Assembly (NCBI GenBank): GCA_022709385.1
Contig: JAKLIX010000008.1
Coordinates: 1-64,000 of the forward strand
Direction: 5' to 3'
Length of the DNA stretch: 64,000 nucleotides
DNA from: Bacteroidota bacterium
Lineage (GTDB): Bacteria; Bacteroidota; Bacteroidia; Bacteroidales; CAIXZF01
Shown here: piece after piece, positions 1 through 8,890 of the stretch
How positions within the stretch are numbered: position 1 is the first letter of the stretch
Layout of the letters: every line of letters begins with the position of its first letter
The notes under the pieces: model-generated
Database searches by the model: none
The model's input: the letters and a program-made list of their open reading frames with translations, nothing else
What the model was told of the DNA's origin: nothing
Position numbers and translations under genes: made by a program

Positions 1-3000
1 TGTATTGTGACATCGCAACAGTCACCATCGACATCCTGCCCGATCCCACAGGCAACTCCACCTTCGCTACCGACGACTCTTACTTCGGACAGCAAGACCT
101 GCCCATCTCCGGCAATGTCCTCGACAATGACTACGACCCGCAGGGCGACAACCAGGTTGTCAACACCACCCCTGTCCTTGATGTGTCACATGGAAGCCTG
201 CTGCTCAATGCCGACGGTTCATTCGTCTATACCCCCGATCCCGGTTACTATGGTACCGACCAGTTCATCTACCAGGTCTGTGACGACGGTTCGCCACAGG
301 CATGTGATCTGGCTACTGTGTACCTCAATGTAATTCAAGTCAGCGCACCCATTATCAGCTGTCCTTTACCCCAACTGATATCAAACGATCCGGGTGACTG
401 CACCGGAACTGCCTTTAACATTGAAGCAACTTACAGCGACATCTTCGGGATCAGCACCCTGACCTGGAAAATGAATGGTGCAACAAGCGCTGCATCACCC
501 TTAACAGGCATCAACAATCTGAGCAGCTATACCTTTAATTCTGGAACTACCACCATCACCTATACTGTAACGAATATCTTCGGACTCAGCGCTTCCTGCT
601 CCTTCACGGTAACTGTGACCGATAATGAACCACCCACACTTACCTGCCCTGTTGACATTACTTCCAATGCTTTCCCGCACTTGTGCGATGCACTGATCTT
701 CGTTCCGGCTCCATACGTGACGGACAATTGCGGACTTGTCAGCATCAGCAACTCCATTAACAACACAGCCGATGCTACCGGAATTTACCCGGTAGGCAAT
801 ACGACAGTTACCTGGACTGCCACTGACATTTACGGGAATGTGTCGACATGCAGCCACATAATCACGGTAGTTGACAACCAACCCCCGCAGATTTTCTGTA
901 CTTCAGACATTACTACAGTTGCTGATCCGGATCATTGCAGTGCTTACGTGCCGGTGCCTCAGCCAGTAGTGCTTGATAACTGCGGCAACTATACGCTTTC
1001 AAACAATATCACAGGCTTGCCGGACGCTTCAGGTAATTTCCCCGTTGGCACAACAACCCTTATCTGGACTGTAACCGACATTGCAGGTAATACTTCAACT
1101 TGCTCCATCACCATCACCGTCATCGACAACCAGGCACCACAGATTACCTGCCCGGCGAACATCGTCCAGGCAAGCAGCCCCAACAGCTGTAATGCCTTCG
1201 TCAATGTGCCCGCCCCGGTGGTTTCCGACAACTGCGGCGTGTTACTTACCCTGAATTCCTATACCGGAACCATCAGCGCTTCAGGCACATACCCGGTCGG
1301 AACCACCCAGGTGACATGGACTGTCACTGACATCCACGGAAACACATCTTATTGTGTAATGAACGTGACCGTCGTTGACCAGACGGCACCCGTGATCAAT
1401 TGTCCCCCGAATATTGCAGTGAACGCCGATCCCGGCAAGTGCTGGGCTAATGTCAGCATTCCGCAACCCACCTACTCTGATAACTGCGGAATCAGCCTGT
1501 TGGCCAACAATATCACCGGAACGTCCAATGCTTCCGGTAACTACAACGTGGGGACTACAACAGTTACCTGGACGGTTTACGACATTCACGGCAACTCATC
1601 CTCTTGCAGCATGCAAGTCACTGTGACTGATAACCAGGCTCCTTCGATCACTTGTCCTCCCTCCTTCAGCAGAAATGCCGATCCGGGCCAGTGCAATGCC
1701 TACGTGGCTGTGCCCGGGCCGATTACCGCCGATAACTGCGGTATCCTCAGCAAGGTAAACAGCTTCAACGGCACCTCCAACGCCAGCGGAACCTACCCGG
1801 TAGGAACCACCACGGTGATCTGGGTCGTCACCGACCTGAACGGAAACACGGCTAGCTGCTCCATGAATGTAAGCGTTGTGGATAACCAGAACCCGCTGAT
1901 CAGTTGTCCGCCCGATATCAATACGGTGGCAGATCCCGGCCAGTGCAATGCAAACATCAGCGTACCAGCGCCAATCGTCAGCGACAACTGCGGGGTGCTG
2001 GGTATTGTGAACAGCTACAACAACACCGGCAATGCTTCTGGAGTGTATCCTGTCGGCACCACCATGGTGGTTTGGACCGTCACCGATATCCACGGACGCA
2101 CTGCAAGCTGTACCCAGCTGATCACGGTAACGGACGGCCAGCCGCCTCAGATCAGCTGTCCCCTGCCCCTGACCGTGAATGCCAATTCCGGTTCATGTGA
2201 AGCATCCGGTGTACAATTGGGAACTCCCGCTGTGGCTGATAACTGCGGTGTGGCATCCGTCACCAACAACGCCCCCGCCCTATTCCAGGCCGGCACTACT
2301 ACCGTGGTGTGGACTGTTACCGACATCCACGGGAATACCGCAAGCTGTACGCAAACTGTGACTGTCACCGACAATCAGCCTCCCAGCATCACTTGTCCGC
2401 CGAATGTGGTGGTCAATACTGATCCCGGACTCTGCAGCGCCGGCAATGTAAACCTTGGCAATCCGGTTGTAACTGACAATTGCTCCGTTGTAAGCGTAAG
2501 CAACAATGCACCGGCCAGCTTCGGTAAGGGGACAACGGTGGTGACCTGGACGGTAACCGACGCCTCAGGGAATACAGCTGCTTGTACTCAGACTGTCACG
2601 GTGATCGACAATCAACCGCCTGCCATTACCTGTCCTCCTGCCATCGTGGTCAATGCTGATGCCGGCAGCTGCCAGGCTTCCAATCTCAGTATCGGCACCC
2701 CCGTGGTCAGTGACAACTGTCCCGGTACCCTCGTTGTCACCAACAACGCACCTGCCACCTACCCGGTAGGACAAAACTGGGTAATCTGGACAGTTACGGA
2801 TGCCTCCGGCAATACCGCCACCTGCTCACAAAGTGTAACTGTGTCTGATAATCAGGCTCCTGTTATCAATTGTCCGATGAATATGGTTGTTTACAGTTCA
2901 CCCGGCCTTTGCGGTTCAGATGCAGTCATTATCCCTGCCCCGGCAACATCCGACAATTGCGGTATCGCCTCGGTAGTCAGCAATGCTCCATCCTTCTTCC

Positions 3001-6000
3001 CTGTAGGAACAACTACGGTGACCTTCACCGTAACCGATACCCATGGCAACACGGCTACATGTTCCATGACGGTCACAGTGACTGACAATCAGGCCCCTGT
3101 TGTCACGACACCTGCTGCCGTGGTGATCGCTGCCGATCCCGGCAGTTGTGAAGCCACCGGCCTGGTGCTTGCTGCACCGCCCGCACAGGATAATTGCCAG
3201 GTTGGAAGTATTACCAGTGATGCGCCCCTGGTGTATCCTGCCGGTACAACGACCGTAACCTGGACAGTGACCGATATCCACGGCAACATCACCACCGTGA
3301 CACAAACAGTGACTGTGGTGGATGACGAAGTCCCCTTCGTGGAATGTCCTGCCGATATAGCAGTCAACACTGATCCGGGAGTATGCCATGCCACGCTCAC
3401 ATTGCCCGATCCGCCCGCATCCGATAATTGCAGTATAGTCACCATCGTCAACGATGCACCTGCAGTATTCCCGCTCGGACTGACTATCGTGACCTGGACC
3501 ATTACCGATGCTTCCGGAAACAGCGTTGTCTGCACCCAGGAAATTCTCGTCACCGACAATGAACCCATCAGCATGAGCTGTCCGGCGGATCTGATTATCG
3601 CTGCCGACTCCGGTCAGTGCAGTGCCAGCCAGGTGAACCTGGGATTACCCGTCATCACAGACAATTGTCTGGGTTATGCTGTCACCAACGATGCCCCGGC
3701 CAGCTTCCCCATCGGAACCACCACCGTCACCTGGACGGCCACAGATCACCTCGGAAACCAGGTCACCTGCAACCAGCAAGTCACCGTACAAGACACCCAG
3801 GTACCTACCTTCAACTGTCCGCCGGATGTCAGCGCCATGGCCAACACCTATATCGTGGTGGATCCTTTGATCGTAAACGATAACTGCGGCATTGCCAGCA
3901 TCGTCAACGACTTTAACGGCACCGACAATGCCAGCGGTGTTTATCCGCTGGGTACCACCGAAGTGGTTTATACAGTAACCGATATTAACGGCAACTGGTC
4001 TACCTGTGCCTTTGAAGTGGTCATCACCTGTGAGCTTATCGCACAGAATGATACCGTGATTATCCCCATCAACGCCAACACCCAGGTTACCATCCTGATC
4101 AATGACACCATGTGTGGTACGGGTGTGGAATGCAATGATGTGGTGGTGATCACCCAGTCCTTTAACATCATAGTTCAGGTTGATACCGTTTCAGGCCAGT
4201 TGATCTGTATCCCGGTGCCTAATTTCATTGGTACCGACAGTATCGAGTATGTCGTTTGCTGCGAGGTAACGATCCCTGATTCCAAAGGCACTTTAGAAAC
4301 CTACATCGTATGTGATACCGCCTGGGTATTTATCACCGTACTGCCTCCACCGACGGCCTCCCTTACAGGCAGTGCCACCATCTGCGAAGGCGGCAGCGCC
4401 ACCATGCTGGTATTGCTCAACGGTACACCTCCTTTCAGCTTCCAGTTGACTAATGGTACCAACACCATGACCTACACAGGCATCATGGCCAACATCTTCC
4501 CCATCACCGTGCAGCCATCGCAAACTACCACGTATACCTTACTTTCCGTGGAAGACCAGACCGGTTTGCCTGGGATAGTTACAGGAAGTGCGGTCATTAC
4601 GGTGAACCTCCTGCAAACCTTTGTGGTGACAGGCGGCGGAGCCTTCTGTCCGGGAAGCCAGGGTGTTCCTATCGGCCTCAGCGGATCAGAAGCGGGTGTC
4701 AGCTACCAGCTGCTCAGAAACAATGTACCCTGGGGTCCGCCTCTCACCGGAACCGGACAGGTACTGAACTTCGGTTATTACGATCAGCCGGGCGTGTACC
4801 AGGTAGTGGCGCTCAACCCGGTATCGGGATGCAACAAACAAATGGCAGGCCTGGCCATCGCCAATCCTTATCCTGCTCCCGAACCCTTTAATGTGACCGG
4901 CGGAGGCGAATGTTGCCTGGGCTGTACAGATGTATTCGTATACCTGGATGGCTCTGTACAGGGAACATATTACACCCTCTGGCTGAACGGCACCGGGTAT
5001 GTGAAATCCCTCTGGGGAACGGGACAGTACCTCGACTTCGGCTATATGACCCAGGGTGGCACCTATACCATTACCGCCACCAATGCTTATGGCTGTACCA
5101 CGACCATGACAGGCTCGGCCACAGTGACGCTGCTGCCAAGAGCTGCTGCCACCATGACCTCAGCGGACCAGACCATCTGTCTTGGAGAATCCGCACAACT
5201 CACCATTGAATTTACCAGCGGAACACCACCATGGTCTGCCACCATCTCCGACGGAAATGTTGAGACAACATACGACAACATCATGAATCCCATCCTCAAC
5301 CTGACCGTCTACCCCACGGATACCACCCTTTACACCCTGACCTTCGTCAACGACATCAACAACTGTGGTAACCTCGGACTGGGCAATACACTGGTAAGCA
5401 TCGACACCTGCGTGGCACAGCCCGTTTCGGCCATCTCGGGAACGGTATACTATGGCAACGATCTGCAAAGCCCAATGGGTAATGTTCAGTTGCAATTGCG
5501 CAAGAATAATGTGGTTGTTGCCACCACCACCACCGCTTCATCCGGTCAGTACCAGTTCAACAACCTCCTGCCCGACAACTACCAGATCACGGCTGTTACC
5601 AACAAGACCTGGGGCGGTGTCAATGCCACAGACGCTATGATCATGCTGAAACACTTCACCCAGATTATCCAACTGACCGGACTCAACCTGGAGGTTGCCG
5701 ACCTGAATCCCAACGGCATGGTGAACTCTGTGGACGCCCTTTATGCAGTCAGACGCTTCGTAAACCTTATCAACAGCTTCCCGACGGGTGACTGGGCCTT
5801 TGAAGCCGTGAACCTGACACTCGGGAATACCCCGGTAACACAAAACATCAAAGCACTCTGCTTCGGCGATGTAAACGGCTCGTTCACACCTTCTTCACTC
5901 AAGACAGAACCAACTGTCAGTTTGGGTTACAAAGGAACAAAAGTGGTTCAGGATGGTGAAAGTCTGACCTTGCCTGTCACGGTCGAGCACCAACTGACCA

Positions 6001-6593
6001 CCGGAGCCATTTCCCTTGTAATGGTCTTCCCACAGGAGATCATGGAGATCACCGGTGTGGAAGTGGAGAAAGACCAGCTTCAGAAACTGGTATACAACAT
6101 CACAGGGAATCAGTTGCGACTCGGATGGTACAGTACGGAAGCCATCAGCCTGCAGAAAGGTGAAAACCTGTTCAAATTGCATATCCGGATGAAAGACAAA
6201 CCATTGCATGATTTCATTGCACCGGATATGACCCTTGATGCAGTTAGCGAAATTGCCAGTCCGGACGCTGCCGTTCTAAGCGTAAGCCTGTCCATGCCCA
6301 AACTGAAGTGGCTGCTGCAGGATGCCGACCTGACGGTTTACCCCAACCCCTTCAGCGAAAGCACCACCTTCTCCTTTGAACTGGATGAAAACGCCCTGGT
6401 CAGCCTCTACCTCTTCGATCCCACCGGACGGCAGGTACTTGCCATCGAGGGACAGCAGGAAATGCAGGCCGGAAAACAACAGCTCGTCCTGGATGCCCAG
6501 CTCATTCCTGCCGGCACGTATTCTTACCGCCTGGTCATTCGCGACCGCAACGGAATCCGGCAGCCCGGAGGCAGGGTGGTTGTGGTGAAATAA
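1..6593 (+). CDS. Giant secreted HYR-repeat surface protein with T9SS sorting domain (5'-truncated)
   Basis: The reading frame is open from base 3 with no start codon needed, so the gene begins outside the window; about 2196 residues are visible. It opens in a cadherin-like/VCBS-type domain (to about base 340). About 15 HYR-type Ig-like repeats of 80-85 aa follow, each with a CPP-D/N start, a mid DNCG and an end like TVTDxxGNxxxC. Next come Ig-like segments (about 4030-5400), a carboxypeptidase-regulatory-like domain (about 5430-5620), a dockerin-like segment (about 5620-5890, DLNPNGMVNSVDAL and GDVNGS), a cohesin-like domain (about 5920-6290) and a T9SS type A sorting domain starting at VYPNPF (about 6330). 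Known for these families: export through the T9SS and a role in adhesion or surface display. The ligand cannot be inferred. The last four domains are homologous to those of the convergent 4586-aa protein. The stop is TAA, followed by a second in-frame TAA. Confidence 0.93.
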   Translation, partial: YCDIATVTIDILPDPTGNSTFATDDSYFGQQDLPISGNVLDNDYDPQGDNQVVNTTPVLDVSHGSLLLNADGSFVYTPDPGYYGTDQFIYQVCDDGSPQACDLATVYLNVIQVSAPIISCPLPQLISNDPGDCTGTAFNIEATYSDIFGISTLTWKMNGATSAASPLTGINNLSSYTFNSGTTTITYTVTNIFGLSASCSFTVTVTDNEPPTLTCPVDITSNAFPHLCDALIFVPAPYVTDNCGLVSISNSINNTADATGIYPVGNTTVTWTATDIYGNVSTCSHIITVVDNQPPQIFCTSDITTVADPDHCSAYVPVPQPVVLDNCGNYTLSNNITGLPDASGNFPVGTTTLIWTVTDIAGNTSTCSITITVIDNQAPQITCPANIVQASSPNSCNAFVNVPAPVVSDNCGVLLTLNSYTGTISASGTYPVGTTQVTWTVTDIHGNTSYCVMNVTVVDQTAPVINCPPNIAVNADPGKCWANVSIPQPTYSDNCGISLLANNITGTSNASGNYNVGTTTVTWTVYDIHGNSSSCSMQVTVTDNQAPSITCPPSFSRNADPGQCNAYVAVPGPITADNCGILSKVNSFNGTSNASGTYPVGTTTVIWVVTDLNGNTASCSMNVSVVDNQNPLISCPPDINTVADPGQCNANISVPAPIVSDNCGVLGIVNSYNNTGNASGVYPVGTTMVVWTVTDIHGRTASCTQLITVTDGQPPQISCPLPLTVNANSGSCEASGVQLGTPAVADNCGVASVTNNAPALFQAGTTTVVWTVTDIHGNTASCTQTVTVTDNQPPSITCPPNVVVNTDPGLCSAGNVNLGNPVVTDNCSVVSVSNNAPASFGKGTTVVTWTVTDASGNTAACTQTVTVIDNQPPAITCPPAIVVNADAGSCQASNLSIGTPVVSDNCPGTLVVTNNAPATYPVGQNWVIWTVTDASGNTATCSQSVTVSDNQAPVINCPMNMVVYSSPGLCGSDAVIIPAPATSDNCGIASVVSNAPSFFPVGTTTVTFTVTDTHGNTATCSMTVTVTDNQAPVVTTPAAVVIAADPGSCEATGLVLAAPPAQDNCQVGSITSDAPLVYPAGTTTVTWTVTDIHGNITTVTQTVTVVDDEVPFVECPADIAVNTDPGVCHATLTLPDPPASDNCSIVTIVNDAPAVFPLGLTIVTWTITDASGNSVVCTQEILVTDNEPISMSCPADLIIAADSGQCSASQVNLGLPVITDNCLGYAVTNDAPASFPIGTTTVTWTATDHLGNQVTCNQQVTVQDTQVPTFNCPPDVSAMANTYIVVDPLIVNDNCGIASIVNDFNGTDNASGVYPLGTTEVVYTVTDINGNWSTCAFEVVITCELIAQNDTVIIPINANTQVTILINDTMCGTGVECNDVVVITQSFNIIVQVDTVSGQLICIPVPNFIGTDSIEYVVCCEVTIPDSKGTLETYIVCDTAWVFITVLPPPTASLTGSATICEGGSATMLVLLNGTPPFSFQLTNGTNTMTYTGIMANIFPITVQPSQTTTYTLLSVEDQTGLPGIVTGSAVITVNLLQTFVVTGGGAFCPGSQGVPIGLSGSEAGVSYQLLRNNVPWGPPLTGTGQVLNFGYYDQPGVYQVVALNPVSGCNKQMAGLAIANPYPAPEPFNVTGGGECCLGCTDVFVYLDGSVQGTYYTLWLNGTGYVKSLWGTGQYLDFGYMTQGGTYTITATNAYGCTTTMTGSATVTLLPRAAATMTSADQTICLGESAQLTIEFTSGTPPWSATISDGNVETTYDNIMNPILNLTVYPTDTTLYTLTFVNDINNCGNLGLGNTLVSIDTCVAQPVSAISGTVYYGNDLQSPMGNVQLQLRKNNVVVATTTTASSGQYQFNNLLPDNYQITAVTNKTWGGVNATDAMIMLKHFTQIIQLTGLNLEVADLNPNGMVNSVDALYAVRRFVNLINSFPTGDWAFEAVNLTLGNTPVTQNIKALCFGDVNGSFTPSSLKTEPTVSLGYKGTKVVQDGESLTLPVTVEHQLTTGAISLVMVFPQEIMEITGVEVEKDQLQKLVYNITGNQLRLGWYSTEAISLQKGENLFKLHIRMKDKPLHDFIAPDMTLDAVSEIASPDAAVLSVSLSMPKLKWLLQDADLTVYPNPFSESTTFSFELDENALVSLYLFDPTGRQVLAIEGQQEMQAGKQQLVLDAQLIPAGTYSYRLVIRDRNGIRQPGGRVVVVK

Positions 6594-6605
6594 TAAGAAT
6601 CTGAG

Positions 6606-6653
6606 GCGTGATGATGCAGGGGCACGATATATCGTGCCCCTGCATCATCACGC
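6606..6653. repeat. 48-bp perfect palindrome downstream of HYR gene
   Basis: Every base pairs with its mirror around the centre at 6629/6630 (core CACGATATATCGTG, flanked by GGGG/CCCC and GCGTGATGATG/CATCATCACGC). It starts 12 bp after the stop of the + strand HYR gene. In RNA it would form a very stable hairpin, so it may end transcription or protect the 3' end. There is no U-tract after it, so a classic Rho-independent terminator is not supported. A REP-like intergenic element is the alternative. Confidence 0.9.
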
Positions 6654-6720
6654 ACGTTTATCGTAAGCACACAATAGTGCCCTTTCAGGGTTGATTCTCA
6701 ATAGATGTACCGTTGTTTAA

Positions 6721-6808
6721 TCTGCAGGGTCAGGAAGAGTCTGCAGGGTCATTAAGAATCTGTAGGATCGAAAAGATTCTGTAGGGTCATGCCATGGCAT
6801 GACCCTAC
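6721..6808. repeat. 19-bp direct-repeat array (4 units) ending in a 28-bp palindrome, copy 1
   Basis: Units with consensus TCTGCAGGGTC start at 6721, 6740, 6759 and 6778, an exact 19-bp period. The last unit runs into a perfect palindrome at 6781-6808 with core GGTCATGCCATGGCATGACC. A second element of the same design lies at 7188-7293. Function is unknown. Confidence 0.88.
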
Positions 6809-7021
6809 GGCCTGAAGCCTGCGAGGCAGAATTACTCAGCTTCAGCAGTATATCTTGATTTATACTGAATCTTAATGAAAATGCGAAGTAATTTTCGTTT
6901 ATGCCGACACAGAATGGTTTTCCGAAAATATGGACTACGGCGGTGTACGGCATTACTCATACTAAACAGCTTTGCAAATGCAAACCTGTCAAGTATGAGT
7001 AAGGATTCTTTATACCGATAA

Positions 7022-7062
7022 CTCTGGATGCACACATCGCATTCCTGTGTTCTTTCGGTATA
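7022..7062 (+). repeat. 41-bp inverted repeat, left arm
   Basis: These 41 bases are an exact reverse complement of 8711-8751. The two arms bracket the multiheme cytochrome gene and its terminator. The similarity continues imperfectly on both sides. This looks like a dispersed intergenic element present twice in opposite orientation, or the ends of a former mobile unit. Confidence 0.85.
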
Positions 7063-7187
7063 GCAGCGGATGGCAGCCTTCATTTCAACCCCTGGTGATA
7101 ACAATCTTCCCGTAAGGGGAAGCAAGGGCTTTACCATTCACATTATTGCAAGGCAAGCCTGTCATTGTTTCTGTTGGACATTGAGAA

Positions 7188-7293
7188 TCTGAAGGGTCAT
7201 TGAAATTCTGCAGGGCAATAAGAATCTGCAGGGGCATAAGGAATCTGCAGGGTCATCAAAATTCTGTAGGGTCATGCCATGGCATGACCCTAC
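7188..7293. repeat. 19-bp direct-repeat array (5 units) ending in a 28-bp palindrome, copy 2
   Basis: Units of the TCTGCAGGGTC type start at 7188, 7207, 7225, 7244 and 7263 (period 19, 18, 19, 19). The last unit enters a perfect palindrome at 7266-7293 that is identical to the one at 6781-6808. The unit sequences vary while the palindrome is invariant. Confidence 0.88.
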
Positions 7294-7332
7294 CCCACGG
7301 CATAAGCCAACCGTATCATCTCGCTTTGAACT

Positions 7333-7369
7333 AAAAAGGGGATGCCTCCAACGGAAGCATCCCCCTTTG
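7333..7369 (-). terminator. Rho-independent terminator of the cytochrome gene
   Basis: A hairpin of GGGGATGC-C-TCC / GGA-A-GCATCCCC with an AAC loop, bordered by A and T runs, lies about 20 bp past the cytochrome stop. Read on the - strand it ends in TTTTT. Confidence 0.8.
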
Positions 7370-7387
7370 CACAGAAGTTCAGATCCT

Positions 7388-8431
7388 TTATGGCAGCACA
7401 GCCAGGGTGTTGGTAAGCAGGGTTTTTGTGTACTGATAGTTGTGAACGCCTAAACTGCCGTCATTGTCAACAAGCAGATAATTATAAACTGCACAAACAA
7501 CAGTTGTCGGCTTCTTGCCAGTCTTAATGGCATGATTCACAGTATCAAATGCATTCAATTGGGCGAGTTTAACCTCCAACTGGTGGAGCAGGCCGGCGAT
7601 TTCAGTTTGCTTTCCGTCTTTGTCATAGGTATTTAATCCTGTATGACATCCGGTGCCGTTGCAGGAATTGGTGGCATTGATACCTCCCTCGATATTCCGC
7701 ATGGAGAAGGTATGACCTCCCACTTCCACAGCACCCGGTTTCATGTGACAACCCACACAACCGTCGGCGATACCGCTGACATGGGCATTTCCGGTCGGAT
7801 AGCCTGTGCCGAATTCAAAGGGTGACAAGCCGTTGTAGATCACTCCCTGTGTGCCGTAATGGGGGCCCCAGTGGCCTGAGGTAATGTTCATGGAATCGGT
7901 GGCGGCAGGCGGGAAAGTGGCCGGCCAGGGAGTCCTCGGACGGGTCTGGTGGCAGCGGATGCAAAGTCCTCCCTTGCCATTGTTGACAGTGGCATTGGGA
8001 ACCTTCATCGTGAAAGCACCGGAAGCTGTCAGACCCCAGTCAGTACCAGTATAGGTCTGATGGATTTTGTGGCAGGTGTAGCAGTTCAGATGTACACCAT
8101 TGTTAACTGCTGCAGAAAGCACAATCGTGGTATCAGGCAGCGCCAGTTTCTGAATGAAGCCCTGGTGGGTGTGGCAGGAACCACAACTGGATCCGTTCTC
8201 CAGGACAAACTCAGCACCATGCGGTGATTCCATCAACTGTGTTTCGGCAATCACGATCTTGGCATCACCGGTATGACAAACAGTACAGGTTGCATTGGCA
8301 TCCTGACCGTCCTGGCCATCCTGACCGGCGGGACCCATCGGGCCCTCCTTGGTACAACCGGCAAGGAAAAGACTTGTGGCTGTAATTGCCACCCCTATTG
8401 CCAGTAAAAATGAAAAGGTACGCTTTTTCAT
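7388..8431 (-). CDS. Multiheme cytochrome c lipoprotein
   Basis: The 347-aa product starts with a lipoprotein signal peptide (lipobox LAGC, Cys26), so it is probably anchored in a membrane, likely the outer membrane or cell surface in this phylum. A short collagen-like GPMGPAGQDGQDGQ linker follows the Cys. There are five CXXCH haem motifs (CTVCH at residue 49, CGSCH at 83, then CYTCH, CIRCH and CVGCH) and one CX4CH variant (CNGTGCH), giving five or six c-type haems. Such proteins carry electrons across the periplasm or to external acceptors; the partner is not visible. The gene stands alone, has its own terminator and sits between two giant HYR genes. The exact family (octahaem- or NrfA-like) is not recognisable; I see no catalytic Lys-type CXXCK motif. 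Confidence 0.85.
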   Translation of the reverse strand: MKKRTFSFLLAIGVAITATSLFLAGCTKEGPMGPAGQDGQDGQDANATCTVCHTGDAKIVIAETQLMESPHGAEFVLENGSSCGSCHTHQGFIQKLALPDTTIVLSAAVNNGVHLNCYTCHKIHQTYTGTDWGLTASGAFTMKVPNATVNNGKGGLCIRCHQTRPRTPWPATFPPAATDSMNITSGHWGPHYGTQGVIYNGLSPFEFGTGYPTGNAHVSGIADGCVGCHMKPGAVEVGGHTFSMRNIEGGINATNSCNGTGCHTGLNTYDKDGKQTEIAGLLHQLEVKLAQLNAFDTVNHAIKTGKKPTTVVCAVYNYLLVDNDGSLGVHNYQYTKTLLTNTLAVLP

Positions 8432-8710
8432 AAGTTTTGATTGGTTTTAGTGAATTATTGAATTAAAATGATTCCTTTATTTAGTGGTTATCGACACCTT
8501 TCTTTTCCGAATGTAAACATATAAAAGAAACTATATCAGTAGATTTCAAAAACGGTTAAATACAACATCATTACGGTTGAACTTGATCAATTTATCATTG
8601 ATCTATATCAATCAGTCAATACCCCTGTCCCTGTCAGAAATACCGAAATAAGGACTCCTGTGGCTATCTGAGGAGACTTAGCTGCTTCATCCTTTATCGC
8701 ACAATTCGAA

Positions 8711-8751
8711 TATACCGAAAGAACACAGGAATGCGATGTGTGCATCCAGAG
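8711..8751 (-). repeat. 41-bp inverted repeat, right arm
   Basis: Exact reverse complement of 7022-7062. It lies upstream of the cytochrome gene, so the pair encloses that gene. Confidence 0.85.
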
Positions 8752-8782
8752 TCATCGGGATAACTGAGGTCGTATATAACAG

Positions 8783-8812
8783 TGCAGGGGCATGCCATGG
8801 CATGCCCCTGCA
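8783..8812. repeat. 30-bp perfect palindrome
   Basis: Perfect mirror pairing around 8797/8798 with core GGGGCATGCCATGGCATGCC. The central CATGCCATGGCATG is the same as in the palindromes at 6781 and 7266, but no 19-bp array precedes it. Confidence 0.88.
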
Positions 8813-8834
8813 GAACAAATTTCCCGCAAGACAT

Positions 8835-8871
8835 AAAAAAAGAGGCTGCCCTTGTGAGGCAGCCTCTTTTT
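8835..8871 (-). terminator. Rho-independent terminator of the giant HYR gene
   Basis: A 14-bp perfect stem (AAAAAGAGGCTGCC at 8837-8850 with its complement at 8858-8871) closes a 7-nt loop. On the - strand it ends in seven T, about 20 bp after the giant gene's stop. A/T runs on both sides mean it could also work on +. Confidence 0.88.
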
Positions 8872-8890
8872 CGGTTCAAAGCGGGTTTGA

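Larger units (their letters stand above)
6594..7387. other. Repeat-rich intergenic region, no gene
   Basis: The spacer lies between the stop of the + strand HYR gene and the stop of the - strand cytochrome gene. It holds a 48-bp palindrome, two arrays of 19-bp direct repeats each ending in a 28-bp perfect palindrome, one arm of a 41-bp inverted repeat, and the cytochrome gene's terminator. The short open frames here show no recognisable protein and run through the repeats, so I do not call them. Confidence 0.8.
8432..8890. other. Intergenic region between cytochrome and giant HYR gene
   Basis: It contains the upstream region of the cytochrome gene (AT-rich, no clear TAnnTTTG), the right arm of the 41-bp inverted repeat, a 30-bp palindrome and the terminator of the 4586-aa gene. 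I see no gene. Confidence 0.75.

Noticed and set aside
500..6209. Many - strand frames opposite the + strand HYR gene
   Set aside because: They are antisense shadows of a repeat-rich gene with a clear protein signature on +.
6721..7293. 19-bp direct repeats as a CRISPR array
   Set aside because: Period is 19 bp with no room for spacers, units are not identical, and no cas gene is near.
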